Positions 1 through 12,480 of a stretch of 64,000 nt of DNA are shown here, in pieces. A program made the position numbers and the translations under genes. This DNA comes from Megalopta genalis. Taxonomy: Eukaryota; Arthropoda; Insecta; Hymenoptera; Halictidae. The stretch's first letter is position 1, and each line of letters starts with the position of its first letter. The DNA lies in NCBI RefSeq assembly GCF_051020955.1, contig NW_027476491.1, positions 147,764 to 211,763 on the forward strand. The letters are read 5' to 3'. The notes under the pieces were generated by a model. The model was not told the origin of the DNA. It worked only from the letters and a program-made list of their open reading frames with translations, and did not search any database.

Positions 1-852
1 CTTCGCATTGATTTTAATCTAACTCATGTGTTTCGCATGGATTTGAAGCTAACTCGTTTGTTTCGCATGCAGTTGAAGCTGAATCATGTATATCACAATT
101 ATTTGAAGCTAAACTATTCGTTTCACGTGGATTCAAAGATAAGCCTTCTACTTCGCATTGATTTGAAGCTAAGTCATGTGTTTTGCATGGATTATAAGCT
201 AACTCGTTTGTTTCGCATGCAGTTGAAGCTAAATCGTGTATATCACAAGTATATGAAGCTGATCCATTTGTTTTGCATGGATTCGAAGATAAGTCTTCTA
301 CTTCGCATTGATTTGATGCTAAATCATGTGTTTCGCATGGATTTGAAGCTTACTCGTTTGTTTCGCATGCTGTTGAAGCTAAATCATGTATATCACAAGT
401 ATTTGAAGCTAAACCATTTGTTTCGCATGGATACGGAGATAACCCTTCTACTTCGCATTGATTTGAAGCTAAATCATGTGTTTCGCATGGATTATATGCT
501 AACTCGTTTGTTTCGCATGCAGTTGAAGCTAAATCGTGTATATCACAAGTATTTGAAGCTAAACCATTTATTTGGCATGGATTCGAAGATAATCCTTCTA
601 CTTCGCATTGATTTGAAGCTAAATCAAGTGTATCGCTAGGATTTGAATCTAACTCGTACATTTCGCATGCTGTTGAAGCTAAATCATATATATCACAAGT
701 ATTTGAAGCTAAACCATTTGTTTCGCATTTATTCGAAGCTAAGCCTTCTACTTCGCATTGATTTGAGGCTAAATCATGTGTTTCGCTTGGTTTTGAAGCT
801 AACTCGTTTTTTTCGCATGCAGTTGTAGCTAAATCATGTATATCACAAGTAT

Positions 853-3405
853 TTGAAGCTAAACCATTTGTTTCGCATGGATTCGAAGATAAGCCTTCTA
901 CTTCGCATTGATTTTAATCTAAATCATGTGTTTCGCATAGATTTGAAGCTAACTCGTTTGTTTCGCATGCAGTTGAAGCTGAATCATGTATATCACAAGT
1001 ATTTGAAGCTAAACCATTCGCTTCGCATGGATTCGAAGATCAGCCTTCTACATCGCATTGATTTGATGCTAAATCATGTGTTTTGCATGGAGTTGAAGCT
1101 AACTCGTTTGTTTCGCATGCTGTTGAAGCTAAATCATGTATATCACAAGTATTTGAAGCTATATCATACGTTTCGCATGGATTCCAAGATAACCCTTCTA
1201 ATTCGCATTGATTTGAATCTAAATCATGTGTTTCGCTTGGATTTGAATGTAACTCATTTGTTTCGCATGCTGTTGAAGATAAATCATGTATATCACAAGT
1301 ATTTGAAGCTAAACTATTTGTATCGCATGGGATCGAAGATAAGCCTCCTACTTCGCATTGATTTGAAGCTAAATCATGTGTTTCGCATGGATTTGAAGCT
1401 AACTCGTTTGTTTCGCATGCTGTTGAAGCTAAATCATGTATATCACAAGTATTTGAAGCTATATAATACGTTTCGCATGGATTCCAAGATAACCCTTCTA
1501 ATTCGCATTGATTTGAAGCTAAATCATGTATTTCGCATGGATTTGAAGCTAACTCGTTTGTTTCGCATGCTGTTGAAGCTAAATCATGTATATCACAAGT
1601 ATTTGAAGCTAAACGATTTGTTACGCATGGATTCGAAGATCAGCCTTCTACTTCGCATTGATTTGATGCTAAATCATGTGTTTCGCATGGATTTCATGCT
1701 AACTCGTCTGTTTCGCATGCTGTTGAAGCTAAATCATGTATATCACAAGTATTTGAAGCTATATCATACGTTTCGCATGGATTCCAAGATAACCCTTCTA
1801 ATTCGCATTGATTTGAAGCTAAATCATGTGTTTCGCATGGATTTGAAGCTAACTCGTTTGTTTCGCATGCTGTTGAAGCTAAATCATGTATATCACAAGT
1901 ATTTGAAGCTAAACTATTTGTATCGGATGGGATCGAAGATCAGCCTTCTACTTCGCATTGATTTTAATCTAAATCATGTGTTTCGCATGGATTTGAAGCT
2001 AACTCGTTTGTTTCGCATGCAGTTGAAGCTGAATCATGTATATCACAAGTATTTGAAGCTAAACCATTTGTTACGCCTGGATTCGAATATCAGCCTTCTA
2101 CTTCGCATTGATTTTAATCTAAATCATGTGTTTCGCATGGATTTAAAGCTAACTCGTTTGTTTCGCATGCAGTTGAAGCTGAATCATGTATATCACAAGT
2201 ATTTGAAACTAAACTATTCGTTTCGCATGGATTCGAAGATAAGCCTTCCACTTCGCATTGGTTTGATGCTAAACCATGTGTTTCGCAAGGATTTGAAGCT
2301 AACTCGTTTGGTTCGCATGCTGTTGAAGCTAACTCAAGTCTATCAAAAGTATTTGAAGCTAAACCATTTGCTTCGCATGGATTCGAAGATCAGCCTTCTA
2401 CTTCACATTGATTTGAAGCTGAATCATGTGTTCCGCATGGATTTTAAGCTAACTCGTTTGTTTCGCATGCAGTTGAAGCTAAATCATGTATATCACAAGT
2501 ATTTGAAGCTAAACCATTTGATTCCCATGGTTTTGAAGCTAAGCTTTCTACTTCGCATTGATTTGAAGATAAATCATGTGTTTCGCTTGGATTTGAAGAT
2601 AACTCATTTGTTTCGCATGCTGTTTAAGCTAAATCATGTATATCACAAGTATTTGAAGCTAAACCATTTGCTTCGCATGGATTCGAACATCAGCCTTCTA
2701 CTTCGCATTGATTTGATGCTAAATCATGTGATTCGCATGGATTTGAAGCTAACTCGTTTGTTTCGCATGCTGTTGAAGCTAAATCATGTATATCACAAGT
2801 ATTTGAAGCTATATAATACGTTTCGCATGGATTCCAAGATAACCCTTCTAATTCGAATTGATTTGAATCTAAATCATGTGTTTCGCATGGATTTGGAGCT
2901 AACTCGTTTGTTTCGCATGCTGTTGAAGCTAAATCATGTATATCACAAGTATTTGAAGCTAAACCATTTGTTACGCATGGATTCGAAGATCAGCCTTCTA
3001 CCTAGCATTGATTTGATGCTAAATCATGTGTTTCGCATGGATTTGAAGCTAATTCGTTTGTTTCGCATGCTGTTGAAGCTAAATCATGTATATCACAGGT
3101 ATTTGAAGCTAAACTATTTGTATCGGATGGGATCGAAGATAAGCCTCCTACTTCGCATTGATTTGAAGCTAAATCATGTGTTTGGCATGGTTTTGAAGCT
3201 AACTCGTTTGTTTCGCATGCTGTTGAAGCTAAATCATGTATATCACAAGTATTTGAAGCTATATCATACGTTTCGCATGAATTCCAAGATAACCCTCCTA
3301 ATTCGCATAGATTTGAAGATAAATCATGTGTTTCGCTTGGATTTGAATATAACTCATTTGTTTCGCATGCTGTTGAAGCTAAATCATGTATATCACAAGT
3401 ATTAG
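853..3405 (+). other. Longest open reading frame (850 codons), judged a by-product of the repeat
   Basis: The frame encodes about 17 copies of a 50-residue period built from ten-residue units such as LKLNHVFRMD, rich in Leu, Lys, Asn, His and Arg. It begins at a TTG; the first ATG is at 877. It is bounded upstream by the TAG in CAGTTGTAG and ends where ATTTGAAG has become ATTAGAAG. I see no signal peptide, membrane segment or known domain. Between monomer consensuses, 7 of the 15 variable positions fall on second codon positions of this frame, the reverse of what protein selection leaves. Its typical codons (CGC ATG GAT TTG AAG CTA ACT CGT TTG TTT) have only two single-base routes to a stop, so openness needs no selection. 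I do not regard it as a gene. Confidence 0.15.
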
Positions 3406-4620
3406 AAGCTAAACCGTTTGTATCGCATGGGATCGAAGATAAGCCTCCTACTTCGCATTGATTTGAAGCTAAATCATGTGTTTCGCATGGATTTGAAGCT
3501 AACTCGTTTGTTTCGCATGCTGTTGAAGCTAAATCATGTATATCACAAGTATTTGAAGCTAAACCATTTGCTTCGCATGGATTCGAAGATAACCCTTCCA
3601 ATTCGCATTGATTTGAAGATAAATCATATGTTTCGCTTGGATTTGAATATATCTCATTTGTTTCGCATGCCGTTGAAGCTAAATCATGTATATCACAAGT
3701 ATTTGAAGCTAAACTATTTGCTTCGCATGGATTCGAAGATCAGCCTTCTACTTCGCATTGATTTGATTCTAAATCATGTGTTTCGCATGGATTTCATGCT
3801 AACTCGTCTGTTTCGCACGCTGTTGAAGCTAAATCATGTATATCACAAGTATTTGAAGCTATATCATACGTTTCGCATGGATTCCAAGATAACCCTTCTA
3901 ATTCGCATTGATTTGAAGCTAAATCATGTGTTTCGCATGGATTTGAATCTAACTCGTTTGTTTCGCATGCTTTTGAAGCTAAATCATATATATCACAAGT
4001 ATTTGAAGCTAAACTATTTGTATCGGATGGGATCGAAGATAAGCCTCCTACTTCGCATTGATTTGAAGCTAAATCATGTGTTTCGCATGGATTTGAAGCT
4101 AACTCGTTTGTATCGCACGCTGTTGAAGCTAAATCATATATATCACAAGTATTTGAAGCTAAACCATTTGTTTCGCATTTATTCGAAGCTAAGCCTTCTA
4201 CTTCGCATTGATTTGAGGCTAAATCATGTGTTTCGCTTGGTTTTGAAGCTAACTCGTTTTTTTCGCATGCAGTTGTAGCTAAATCATGTATATCACAAGT
4301 ATTTGAAGCTAAACCATTTGCTTCGCATGGATTCGAAGATCAGCCTTCTACTTCGCATTGATTTTAATCTAAATCATATGTTTCGCTTGGATTTGAATAT
4401 ATCTCATTTGTTTCGCATGCTGTTGAAGCTAAATCATGTATATCACAAGTATTTGAAGCTAAACCATTTGCTTTGCATGGATTCGAAGATAAGCCTTCTA
4501 CTTCGCATTGATTTGATGCTAAATCATGTGTTTCGCATGGATTTGAATCTAACTCGTTTGTTTCGCATGCTGTTGAAGCTAAATCATGTATATCACAAGT
4601 ATTTGAAGCTAAACCATTTG

Positions 4621-4890
4621 TTTCGCATTTATTTGAAGCTAAATCATGTGTTTCGCATGGATTTGAAGCTAACTCGTTTGTTTCGCATGCTGTTGAAGCT
4701 AAATCATGTATATCACAAGTATTTGAAGCTAAACCATTTGTATCGGATGGGATCGAAGATAAGCCTCCTACTTCGCATTGATTTGAAGCTAAATCATGTG
4801 TTTCGAATGGATTTGAAGCTAACTCGTTTGTTTCGCATGCTCTTGAAGCTAAATCATGTATATCACAAGTATTTGAAGCTAAACCATTTG
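4621..4890. repeat. Nine-monomer (270-bp) repeat, copy 1
   Basis: This copy is identical, base for base by eye, to 4,891-5,160. It begins with a hybrid monomer that starts like E (CGCATTTATTTGAAG) and ends like A (AAATCATGTG), so one HOR is 120 bp rather than 150. It also carries the private changes TTTCGAATGG in B and GCTCTTGAAG in C, which occur in both copies. Confidence 0.92.
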
Positions 4891-5160
4891 TTTCGCATTT
4901 ATTTGAAGCTAAATCATGTGTTTCGCATGGATTTGAAGCTAACTCGTTTGTTTCGCATGCTGTTGAAGCTAAATCATGTATATCACAAGTATTTGAAGCT
5001 AAACCATTTGTATCGGATGGGATCGAAGATAAGCCTCCTACTTCGCATTGATTTGAAGCTAAATCATGTGTTTCGAATGGATTTGAAGCTAACTCGTTTG
5101 TTTCGCATGCTCTTGAAGCTAAATCATGTATATCACAAGTATTTGAAGCTAAACCATTTG
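4891..5160. repeat. Nine-monomer (270-bp) repeat, copy 2
   Basis: Perfect head-to-tail copy of 4,621-4,890, including the E/A hybrid monomer and the two private substitutions. The absence of any difference implies a recent unequal exchange, or an assembly duplication. Confidence 0.92.
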
Positions 5161-6734
5161 CTTCGCATGGATTCGAAGATAACCCTTCCAATTCGCATTG
5201 ATTTGAAGCTAAATCATGTGTTTCGCTTGGATTTGAAGCTAACTCGTTTTTTTCGCATGCAGTTGTAGCTAAATCATGTATATCACAAGTATTTGAAGCT
5301 AAACCATTTGTTTCGCATGGATTCGAAGATAAGCCTTCTACTTCGCATTGATTTTAATCTAAATCATGTGTTTCGCATGGATTTAAAGCTAACTCGTTTG
5401 TTTCGCATGCAGTTGAAGCTGAATCATGTATATCACAAGTATTTGAAGCTAAACTATTCGTTTCGCATTTATTCGAAGCTAAGCCTTCTACTTCGCATTG
5501 ATTTGAGGCTAAATCATGTGTTTCGCTTGGTTTTGAAGCTAACTCGTTTGTTTCGCATGCTGTTGAAGCTAAATCATGTATATCACAAGTATTTGAAGCT
5601 ATATCATACGTTTCGCATGGATTCCAAGATTACCCTCCTAATTCGCATAGATTTGAAGATAAATCATATGTTTCGCTTGGATTTGAATATAACTCATTTG
5701 TTTCGCATGCTGTTGAAGCTAAATCATGTATATCACAAGTATTTGAAGCTAAACTATTTGCTTCGCATGGATTCGAAGATCAGCCTTCTACTTCGCATTG
5801 ATTTGATGCTAAATCATGTGTTTCGCATGGATTTCATGCTAACTCGTCTGTTTCGCACGCTGTTGAAGCTAAATCATGTATATCACAAGTATTTGAAGCT
5901 ATATCATACGTTTCGCATGTATTCCAAGATAACCCTTCTAATTCGGATTGATTTGATGCTAAATCATGTGTTTCGCATGGATTTCATGCTAACTCGTCTG
6001 TTTCGCACGCTGTTGAAGCTAAATCATGTATATCACAAGTATTTGAAGCTATATCATACGTTTCGCATGGATTCCAAGATAACCCTTCTAATTCGCATTG
6101 ATTTGAAGCTAAATCATGTGTTTCGCATGGATTTGAAGCTAACTCGTTTGTTTCGCATGCTTTTGAAGCTAAATCATATATATCACAAGTATTTGAAGCT
6201 AAACTATTTGTATCGGATGGGATCGAAGATAAGCCTCCTACTTCGCATTGATTTGAAGCTAAATCATGTGTTTCGCATGGATTTGAAGCTAACTCGTTTG
6301 TATCGCTCGCTGTTGAAGCTAAATCATATATATCACAAGTTTTTGAAGCTAAACCATTTGTTTCGCATTTATTCGAAGCTAAGCCTTCTACTTCGCATTG
6401 ATTTGAGGCTAAATCATGTGTTTCGCTTGGTTTTGAAGCTAACTCGTTTTTTTCGCATGCAGTTGTAGCTAAATCATGTATATCACAAGTATTTGAAGCT
6501 AAACCATTTGCTTCGCATGGATTCGAAGATCAGCCTTCTACTTCGCATTGATTTTAATCTAGATCATATGTTTCGCTTGGATTTGAATATATCTCATTTG
6601 TTTCGCATGCTGTTGAAGCTAAATCATGTATATCACAAGTATTTGAAGCTAAACCATTTGCTTTGCATGGATTCGAAGATAAGCCTTCTACTTCGCATTG
6701 ATTTTAATCTAAATCATGTGTTTCGCATGGATTT

Positions 6735-9302
6735 AAAGCTAACTCGTTTGTTTCGCATGCAGTTGAAGCTGAATCATGTATATCACAAGTATTTGAAGCT
6801 AAACTATTCGTTTCGCATGGATTCGAAGATAAGCCTTCTACTTCGCATTGATTTGATGCTAAATCATGTGTTTCGCTTGGTTTTGAAGCTAACTCGTTTT
6901 TTTCGCATGCTGTTGAAGCTAAATCATGTATATCACAAGTATTTGAAGCTATATCATACGTGTCGCATGGATTCCAAGACAACCCTTCTAATTCGCATTG
7001 ACTTGAAGATAAATCATGTGTTTCGCATGGATTTGAAGCTAACTCGTTTGTTTCGCATGCAGTTGAAGCTAAATCATGTATATCACAAGTATTTGAAGCT
7101 AAACCATTTGATTCCTATGGTTTTGAAGCTAAGCTTTCTACTTCGCATAGATTTGAAGATAAATCATGTGTTTCGCTTGGATTTGAATATAAATCATTTG
7201 TTTCGCATGCTGTTGAAGCTAAATCGTGTATATCACAAGTATATGAAGCTAAACCATTTGCTTCGCATGGATTCTAAGATCAGCCTTCTACTTCGCATTG
7301 ATTTGATGCTAAATCATGTGTTTCGCATGGATTTGAAGCTAACTCGTCTGTTTCGCATGCTGTTGAAGCTAAATCATGTATATCACAAGTATTTGAAGCT
7401 ATATCATACGTTTCGCATGGATTCCAAGATAACCCTTCTAATTCGCATTGATTTGAAGCTAAATCATGTGTTACGCATGGATTCGAAGATCAGCCTTCTA
7501 CTTCGCATTGATTTGATGCTAAATCATGTGTTTCGCATGGATTTGAAGCTAACTCGTTTGTTTCGCATGCTGTTCAAGCTGAATCATGTATATCACAAGT
7601 ATTTGAAGCTAAACCATTTGTATCGCATGGGATCGAAGATAAGCCTCCTACTTCGCATTGATTTGAAGCTAAATCATGTGTTTCGCATGGATTTGAAGCT
7701 AACTCGTTTGTTTCGCATGCTGTTGAAGCTAAATCATATATATCACAAGTATTTGAAGCTAAACCATTTGTTTCGCATTTATTCGAAGCTAAGCCATCTA
7801 CTTCGCATTGATTTGAGGCTAAAGCATGTGTTTCGCACGATTTTGTAGCTAACTCGTTTGTTTCGCATGCTGTTGAAGCTAAATCATTTATATCACAAGT
7901 ATTTGAAGCTATATCATACGTTTCGCATGGATTCCACGATAACCCTTCTAATTCGCATAGATTTGAAGATAAATCATGTGTTTCGCTTGGATTTGAATAT
8001 AACTCATTTGTTTCGCATGCTGTAGAAGCTAAATCATGTATATCACAAGTATTTGAAGCTAAACCATTTGCTTCGCATGGATTCGAAGATAACCCTTCCA
8101 ATTCGCATTGATTTGAAGCTAGATCATGTGTTTCGCTTGGATTTGAAGCTATCTCGTTTTTTCGCATGCAGTTGTAGCTAAATCATGTATATCACAAGTA
8201 TTTGAAGCTAAACCATTTGTTTCGCATGGATTCGAAGATAAGCCTTCTACTTCGCATTGATTTTAATCTAAATCATGTGTTTCGCATGGATTTAAAGCTA
8301 ACTCGTTTGTTTCGCATGCAGTTGAAGCTGAATCATGTATATCACAAGTATTTGAAGCTAAACTATTCGTTTCGCATGGATTCGAAGATAAGTCTTCCAC
8401 TTCGCATTGATTTGATGCTAAATCATGTGTTTCGCAAGGATTTGAAGCTAACTCGTTTGTTTCGCATGATGTTGAAGCTGAATCATGTATATCACAAGTA
8501 TTTGAAGCTAAACTATTCGTTTCGCATGGATTCGAAGATAAGCCTTCCACTTCGCATTGATTTGATGCTAAATCGGTTTTCCGCATGAATTTTAAGCTAA
8601 CTCGTTTGTTTCGCATGCAGTTGAAGCGAAATCATGTATATCACAAGTATTTGAAGCTATATCATACGTTCCGCATGCATTCCAAGATAACCCTTCTAAT
8701 TCGCATTGATTTGAAGATAAATCATGTGTTTCGCTTGGATTTGAAGCTAAGTCGTTTGTTTCGCATGCTGTTGAAGCTAAATCAAGTGTATCAAAAGTAT
8801 TTGATGCTAAACCATTTGCTTCGAATGGATTCGAAGATCAGCCTTCTACTTCGCATTGATTTGATGCTAAATCATGTGTTTCGAATGGATTTGAAGCTAA
8901 CTCGTTTGTTTCGCATGCTGTAGAAGCTAAATCATGTATATCACAAGTATTTGAAGCTAAACCATTTGTATCGCATTGATTTGAAGCTAAATCATGTGTT
9001 TCGCATGGATTAGAAGCTAACTCGTTTGTTTCGCATGCTGTTGAATCTAAATCATGTATATCACAAGTATTTGAAGCTAAACCATTTGTATCGCATGGGA
9101 TCGAAGTTAAGCCTCCTACTTCGCATTGATTTGAAGCTAAATCATGTGTTTCGCATGGATTTGAAGCTAACTCGTTTGTTTCGCATGCTGTTGAAGCTAA
9201 ATCATATATATCACAAGTATTTGAAGCTAAACCATTTGTTTCGCATTTATTCGAAGCTAAGCCATCTACTTCGCATTGATTTGAGGCTAAATCATGTGTT
9301 TC
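6735..9302. repeat. 2.57-kb block, copy 1 (partner displaced by 3,178 bp)
   Basis: Sequence and every indel agree with 9,913-12,480. Shared rare marks include the A-then-E junction at 7,441-7,500 (three monomers missing), the T7-to-T6 deletion near 8,160, the 29-bp A monomer at 8,550-8,578, and the TATCGCATTGATTTGAAG hybrid monomer near 8,968. Left of about 6,735 and right of about 9,302 the copies diverge (GGATTTGAATAT against CGGTTTTGAAG). Edges were placed by eye and are good to a few tens of bases. The offset is 106 monomers minus 2 bp. Confidence 0.88.
8550..8608. repeat. 29-bp deleted A monomer plus altered B monomer (marker of a seven-copy block)
   Basis: A at 8550-8578 lacks one base and ends AAATCGGTT instead of AAATCATGTG. 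The next B begins TTCCGCATGAATTTTAAG. The same pair lies at 11728-11786, 16200-16258, 20822-20880, 22440-22498, 23459-23517 and 25077-25135. In each case it is followed by a C monomer with GTTGAAGCGAAATCATG and a D/E pair with TTCCGCATGCATTCC. I found none to the right of 25.2 kb. Such a compound mark must have spread by copying, not by repeated mutation. Confidence 0.88.
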
Positions 9303-9912
9303 GCTTGGATTTGAATATAACTCATTTGTTTCGCATGCTGTTGAAGCTAAATCATGTATATCACAAGTATTTGAAGCTAAACTATTTACTTCGCATGGAT
9401 TCGAAGATCAGCCTTCTACTTCGCATTGATTTGATGCTAAATCATGTGTTTCGCATGGATTTCATGCTAACTCGTTTGTATCGCACGCTGTTGAAGCTAA
9501 ATCATATATATCACAAGTATTTGAAGCTAAACCATTTGTTTCGCATTTATTCGAAGCTAAGCATTCTACTTCGCATTGATTTGAGGCTAAATCATGTGTT
9601 TCGCTTGGTTTTGAAGCTAACTCGTTTTTTTCGCATGCAGTTGTAGCTAAATCATGTATATCACAAGTATTTGAAGCTAAACCATTTGCTTCGCATGGAT
9701 TCGAAGATCAGCCTTCTACTTCGCATTGATTTTAATCTAAATCGTGTGTTTCGCATGGATTTGAAGCTAACTCGTTTGTTTCGCATGCAGTTGAAGCTGA
9801 ATCATGTATATCACAAGTATTTGAAGCTAAACCATTTGTTACGCATGGATTCGAAGATCAGCCTTCTACTTCGCATTGATTTGAGGCTAAATCATGTGTT
9901 TCGCATGGATTT

Positions 9913-12480
9913 GAAGCTAACTCGTTTGTTTCGCATGCAGTTGAAGCTGAATCATGTATATCACAAGTATTTGAAGCTAAACTATTCGTTTCGCATGGAT
10001 TCGAAGATAAGCCTTCTACTTCGCATTGATTTGATGCTAAATCATGTGTTTCGCTTGGTTTTGAAGCTAACTCGTTTTTTTCGCATGCTGTTGAAGCTAA
10101 ATCATGTATATCACAAGTATTTGAAGCTATATCATACGTGTCGCATGGATTCCAAGACAACCCTTCTAATTCGCATTGACTTGAAGATAAATCATGTGTT
10201 TCGCATGGATTTGAAGCTAACTCGTTTGTTTCGCATGCAGTTGAAGCTAAATCATGTATATCACAAGTATTTGAAGCTAAACCATTTGATTCCTATGGTT
10301 TTGAAGCTAAGCTTTCTACTTCGCATAGATTTGAAGATAAATCATGTGTTTCGCTTGGATTTGAATATAAATCATTTGTTTCGCATGCTGTTGAAGCTAA
10401 ATCGTGTATATCACAAGTATATGAAGCTAAACCATTTGCTTCGCATGGATTCTAAGATCAGCCTTCTACTTCGCATTGATTTGATGCTAAATCATGTGTT
10501 TCGCATGGATTTGAAGCTAACTCGTCTGTTTCGCATGCTGTTGAAGCTAAATCATGTATATCACAAGTATTTGAAGCTATATCATACGTTTCGCATGGAT
10601 TCCAAGATAACCCTTCTAATTCGCATTGATTTGAAGCTAAATCATGTGTTACGCATGGATTCGAAGATCAGCCTTCTACTTCGCATTGATTTGATGCTAA
10701 ATCATGTGTTTCGCATGGATTTGAAGCTAACTCGTTTGTTTCGCATGCTGTTCAAGCTGAATCATGTATATCACAAGTATTTGAAGCTAAACCATTTGTA
10801 TCGCATGGGATCGAAGATAAGCCTCCTACTTCGCATTGATTTGAAGCTAAATCATGTGTTTCGCATGGATTTGAAGCTAACTCGTTTGTTTCGCATGCTG
10901 TTGAAGCTAAATCATATATATCACAAGTATTTGAAGCTAAACCATTTGTTTCGCATTTATTCGAAGCTAAGCCATCTACTTCGCATTGATTTGAGGCTAA
11001 AGCATGTGTTTCGCACGATTTTGTAGCTAACTCGTTTGTTTCGCATGCTGTTGAAGCTAAATCATTTATATCACAAGTATTTGAAGCTATATCATACGTT
11101 TCGCATGGATTCCACGATAACCCTTCTAATTCGCATAGATTTGAAGATAAATCATGTGTTTCGCTTGGATTTGAATATAACTCATTTGTTTCGCATGCTG
11201 TAGAAGCTAAATCATGTATATCACAAGTATTTGAAGCTAAACCATTTGCTTCGCATGGATTCGAAGATAACCCTTCCAATTCGCATTGATTTGAAGCTAG
11301 ATCATGTGTTTCGCTTGGATTTGAAGCTATCTCGTTTTTTCGCATGCAGTTGTAGCTAAATCATGTATATCACAAGTATTTGAAGCTAAACCATTTGTTT
11401 CGCATGGATTCGAAGATAAGCCTTCTACTTCGCATTGATTTTAATCTAAATCATGTGTTTCGCATGGATTTAAAGCTAACTCGTTTGTTTCGCATGCAGT
11501 TGAAGCTGAATCATGTATATCACAAGTATTTGAAGCTAAACTATTCGTTTCGCATGGATTCGAAGATAAGTCTTCCACTTCGCATTGATTTGATGCTAAA
11601 TCATGTGTTTCGCAAGGATTTGAAGCTAACTCGTTTGTTTCGCATGATGTTGAAGCTGAATCATGTATATCACAAGTATTTGAAGCTAAACTATTCGTTT
11701 CGCATGGATTCGAAGATAAGCCTTCCACTTCGCATTGATTTGATGCTAAATCGGTTTTCCGCATGAATTTTAAGCTAACTCGTTTGTTTCGCATGCAGTT
11801 GAAGCGAAATCATGTATATCACAAGTATTTGAAGCTATATCATACGTTCCGCATGCATTCCAAGATAACCCTTCTAATTCGCATTGATTTGAAGATAAAT
11901 CATGTGTTTCGCTTGGATTTGAAGCTAAGTCGTTTGTTTCGCATGCTGTTGAAGCTAAATCAAGTGTATCAAAAGTATTTGATGCTAAACCATTTGCTTC
12001 GAATGGATTCGAAGATCAGCCTTCTACTTCGCATTGATTTGATGCTAAATCATGTGTTTCGAATGGATTTGAAGCTAACTCGTTTGTTTCGCATGCTGTA
12101 GAAGCTAAATCATGTATATCACAAGTATTTGAAGCTAAACCATTTGTATCGCATTGATTTGAAGCTAAATCATGTGTTTCGCATGGATTAGAAGCTAACT
12201 CGTTTGTTTCGCATGCTGTTGAATCTAAATCATGTATATCACAAGTATTTGAAGCTAAACCATTTGTATCGCATGGGATCGAAGTTAAGCCTCCTACTTC
12301 GCATTGATTTGAAGCTAAATCATGTGTTTCGCATGGATTTGAAGCTAACTCGTTTGTTTCGCATGCTGTTGAAGCTAAATCATATATATCACAAGTATTT
12401 GAAGCTAAACCATTTGTTTCGCATTTATTCGAAGCTAAGCCATCTACTTCGCATTGATTTGAGGCTAAATCATGTGTTTC
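9913..12480. repeat. 2.57-kb block, copy 2
   Basis: Near-perfect copy of 6,735-9,302 carrying the same private single-base deletions at about 11,338 and within 11,728-11,756. Identity was checked by eye at several places and through identical translated stretches; no alignment was run. Confidence 0.88.

Larger units (their letters stand above)
4364..5191 (-). other. Longest reverse-strand open stretch; possible relic of a Cys-repeat coding frame
   Basis: It comprises 275 codons of a ten-residue repeat with one Cys per unit, for example LASNPCETHD, LASNQCEVGG, LASNTCDIHD and LASTACETNE. It starts at a TTG, not an ATG, and contains the perfect 270-bp duplication at 4,621-5,160. It is bounded by a TAA created where GATTTGAAGCT has become GATTTTAATCT. 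Elsewhere this frame is closed by the widespread ATCAGCC variant of E (TTA to TGA) and by TTTCATGCT (TCA to TGA). The frame is of interest because monomer differences are concentrated at its wobble positions, but nothing here shows promoter, splice sites or a complete product. An ancestral coding role is inference only. Confidence 0.2.
1..8150. repeat. Left array segment, strictly in 30-bp phase
   Basis: Over about 271 successive monomers there is no net insertion or deletion that is not a multiple of 30 bp. The first break is one T missing from a T7 run near 8,155-8,161. Several linked HOR types mix here. One has D ending ATATCATACG followed by E with GATTCCAAGATAACCC. One has E reading GATGGGATCGAAGATAAGCCTCC. 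One has E with CATTTATTCGAAGCTAAGCC followed by A with GAGGCT, B with CTTGGTTTTGAAG and C with CAGTTGTAGCT. The E variant with an extra A (GAAAGCT) seen further right is absent. No gene is called here; the long open frames come from the 3n period. Confidence 0.9.

Noticed and set aside
4364..5191. Pentapeptide-repeat or antifreeze-type Cys repeat protein
   Set aside because: The reverse-frame unit has a rough five-residue rhythm (L then C), but not the A(D/N)LXX pattern, and its ten-residue Cys spacing does not match the 12-residue TCT-type beetle antifreeze repeat. The frame is also broken throughout the array.
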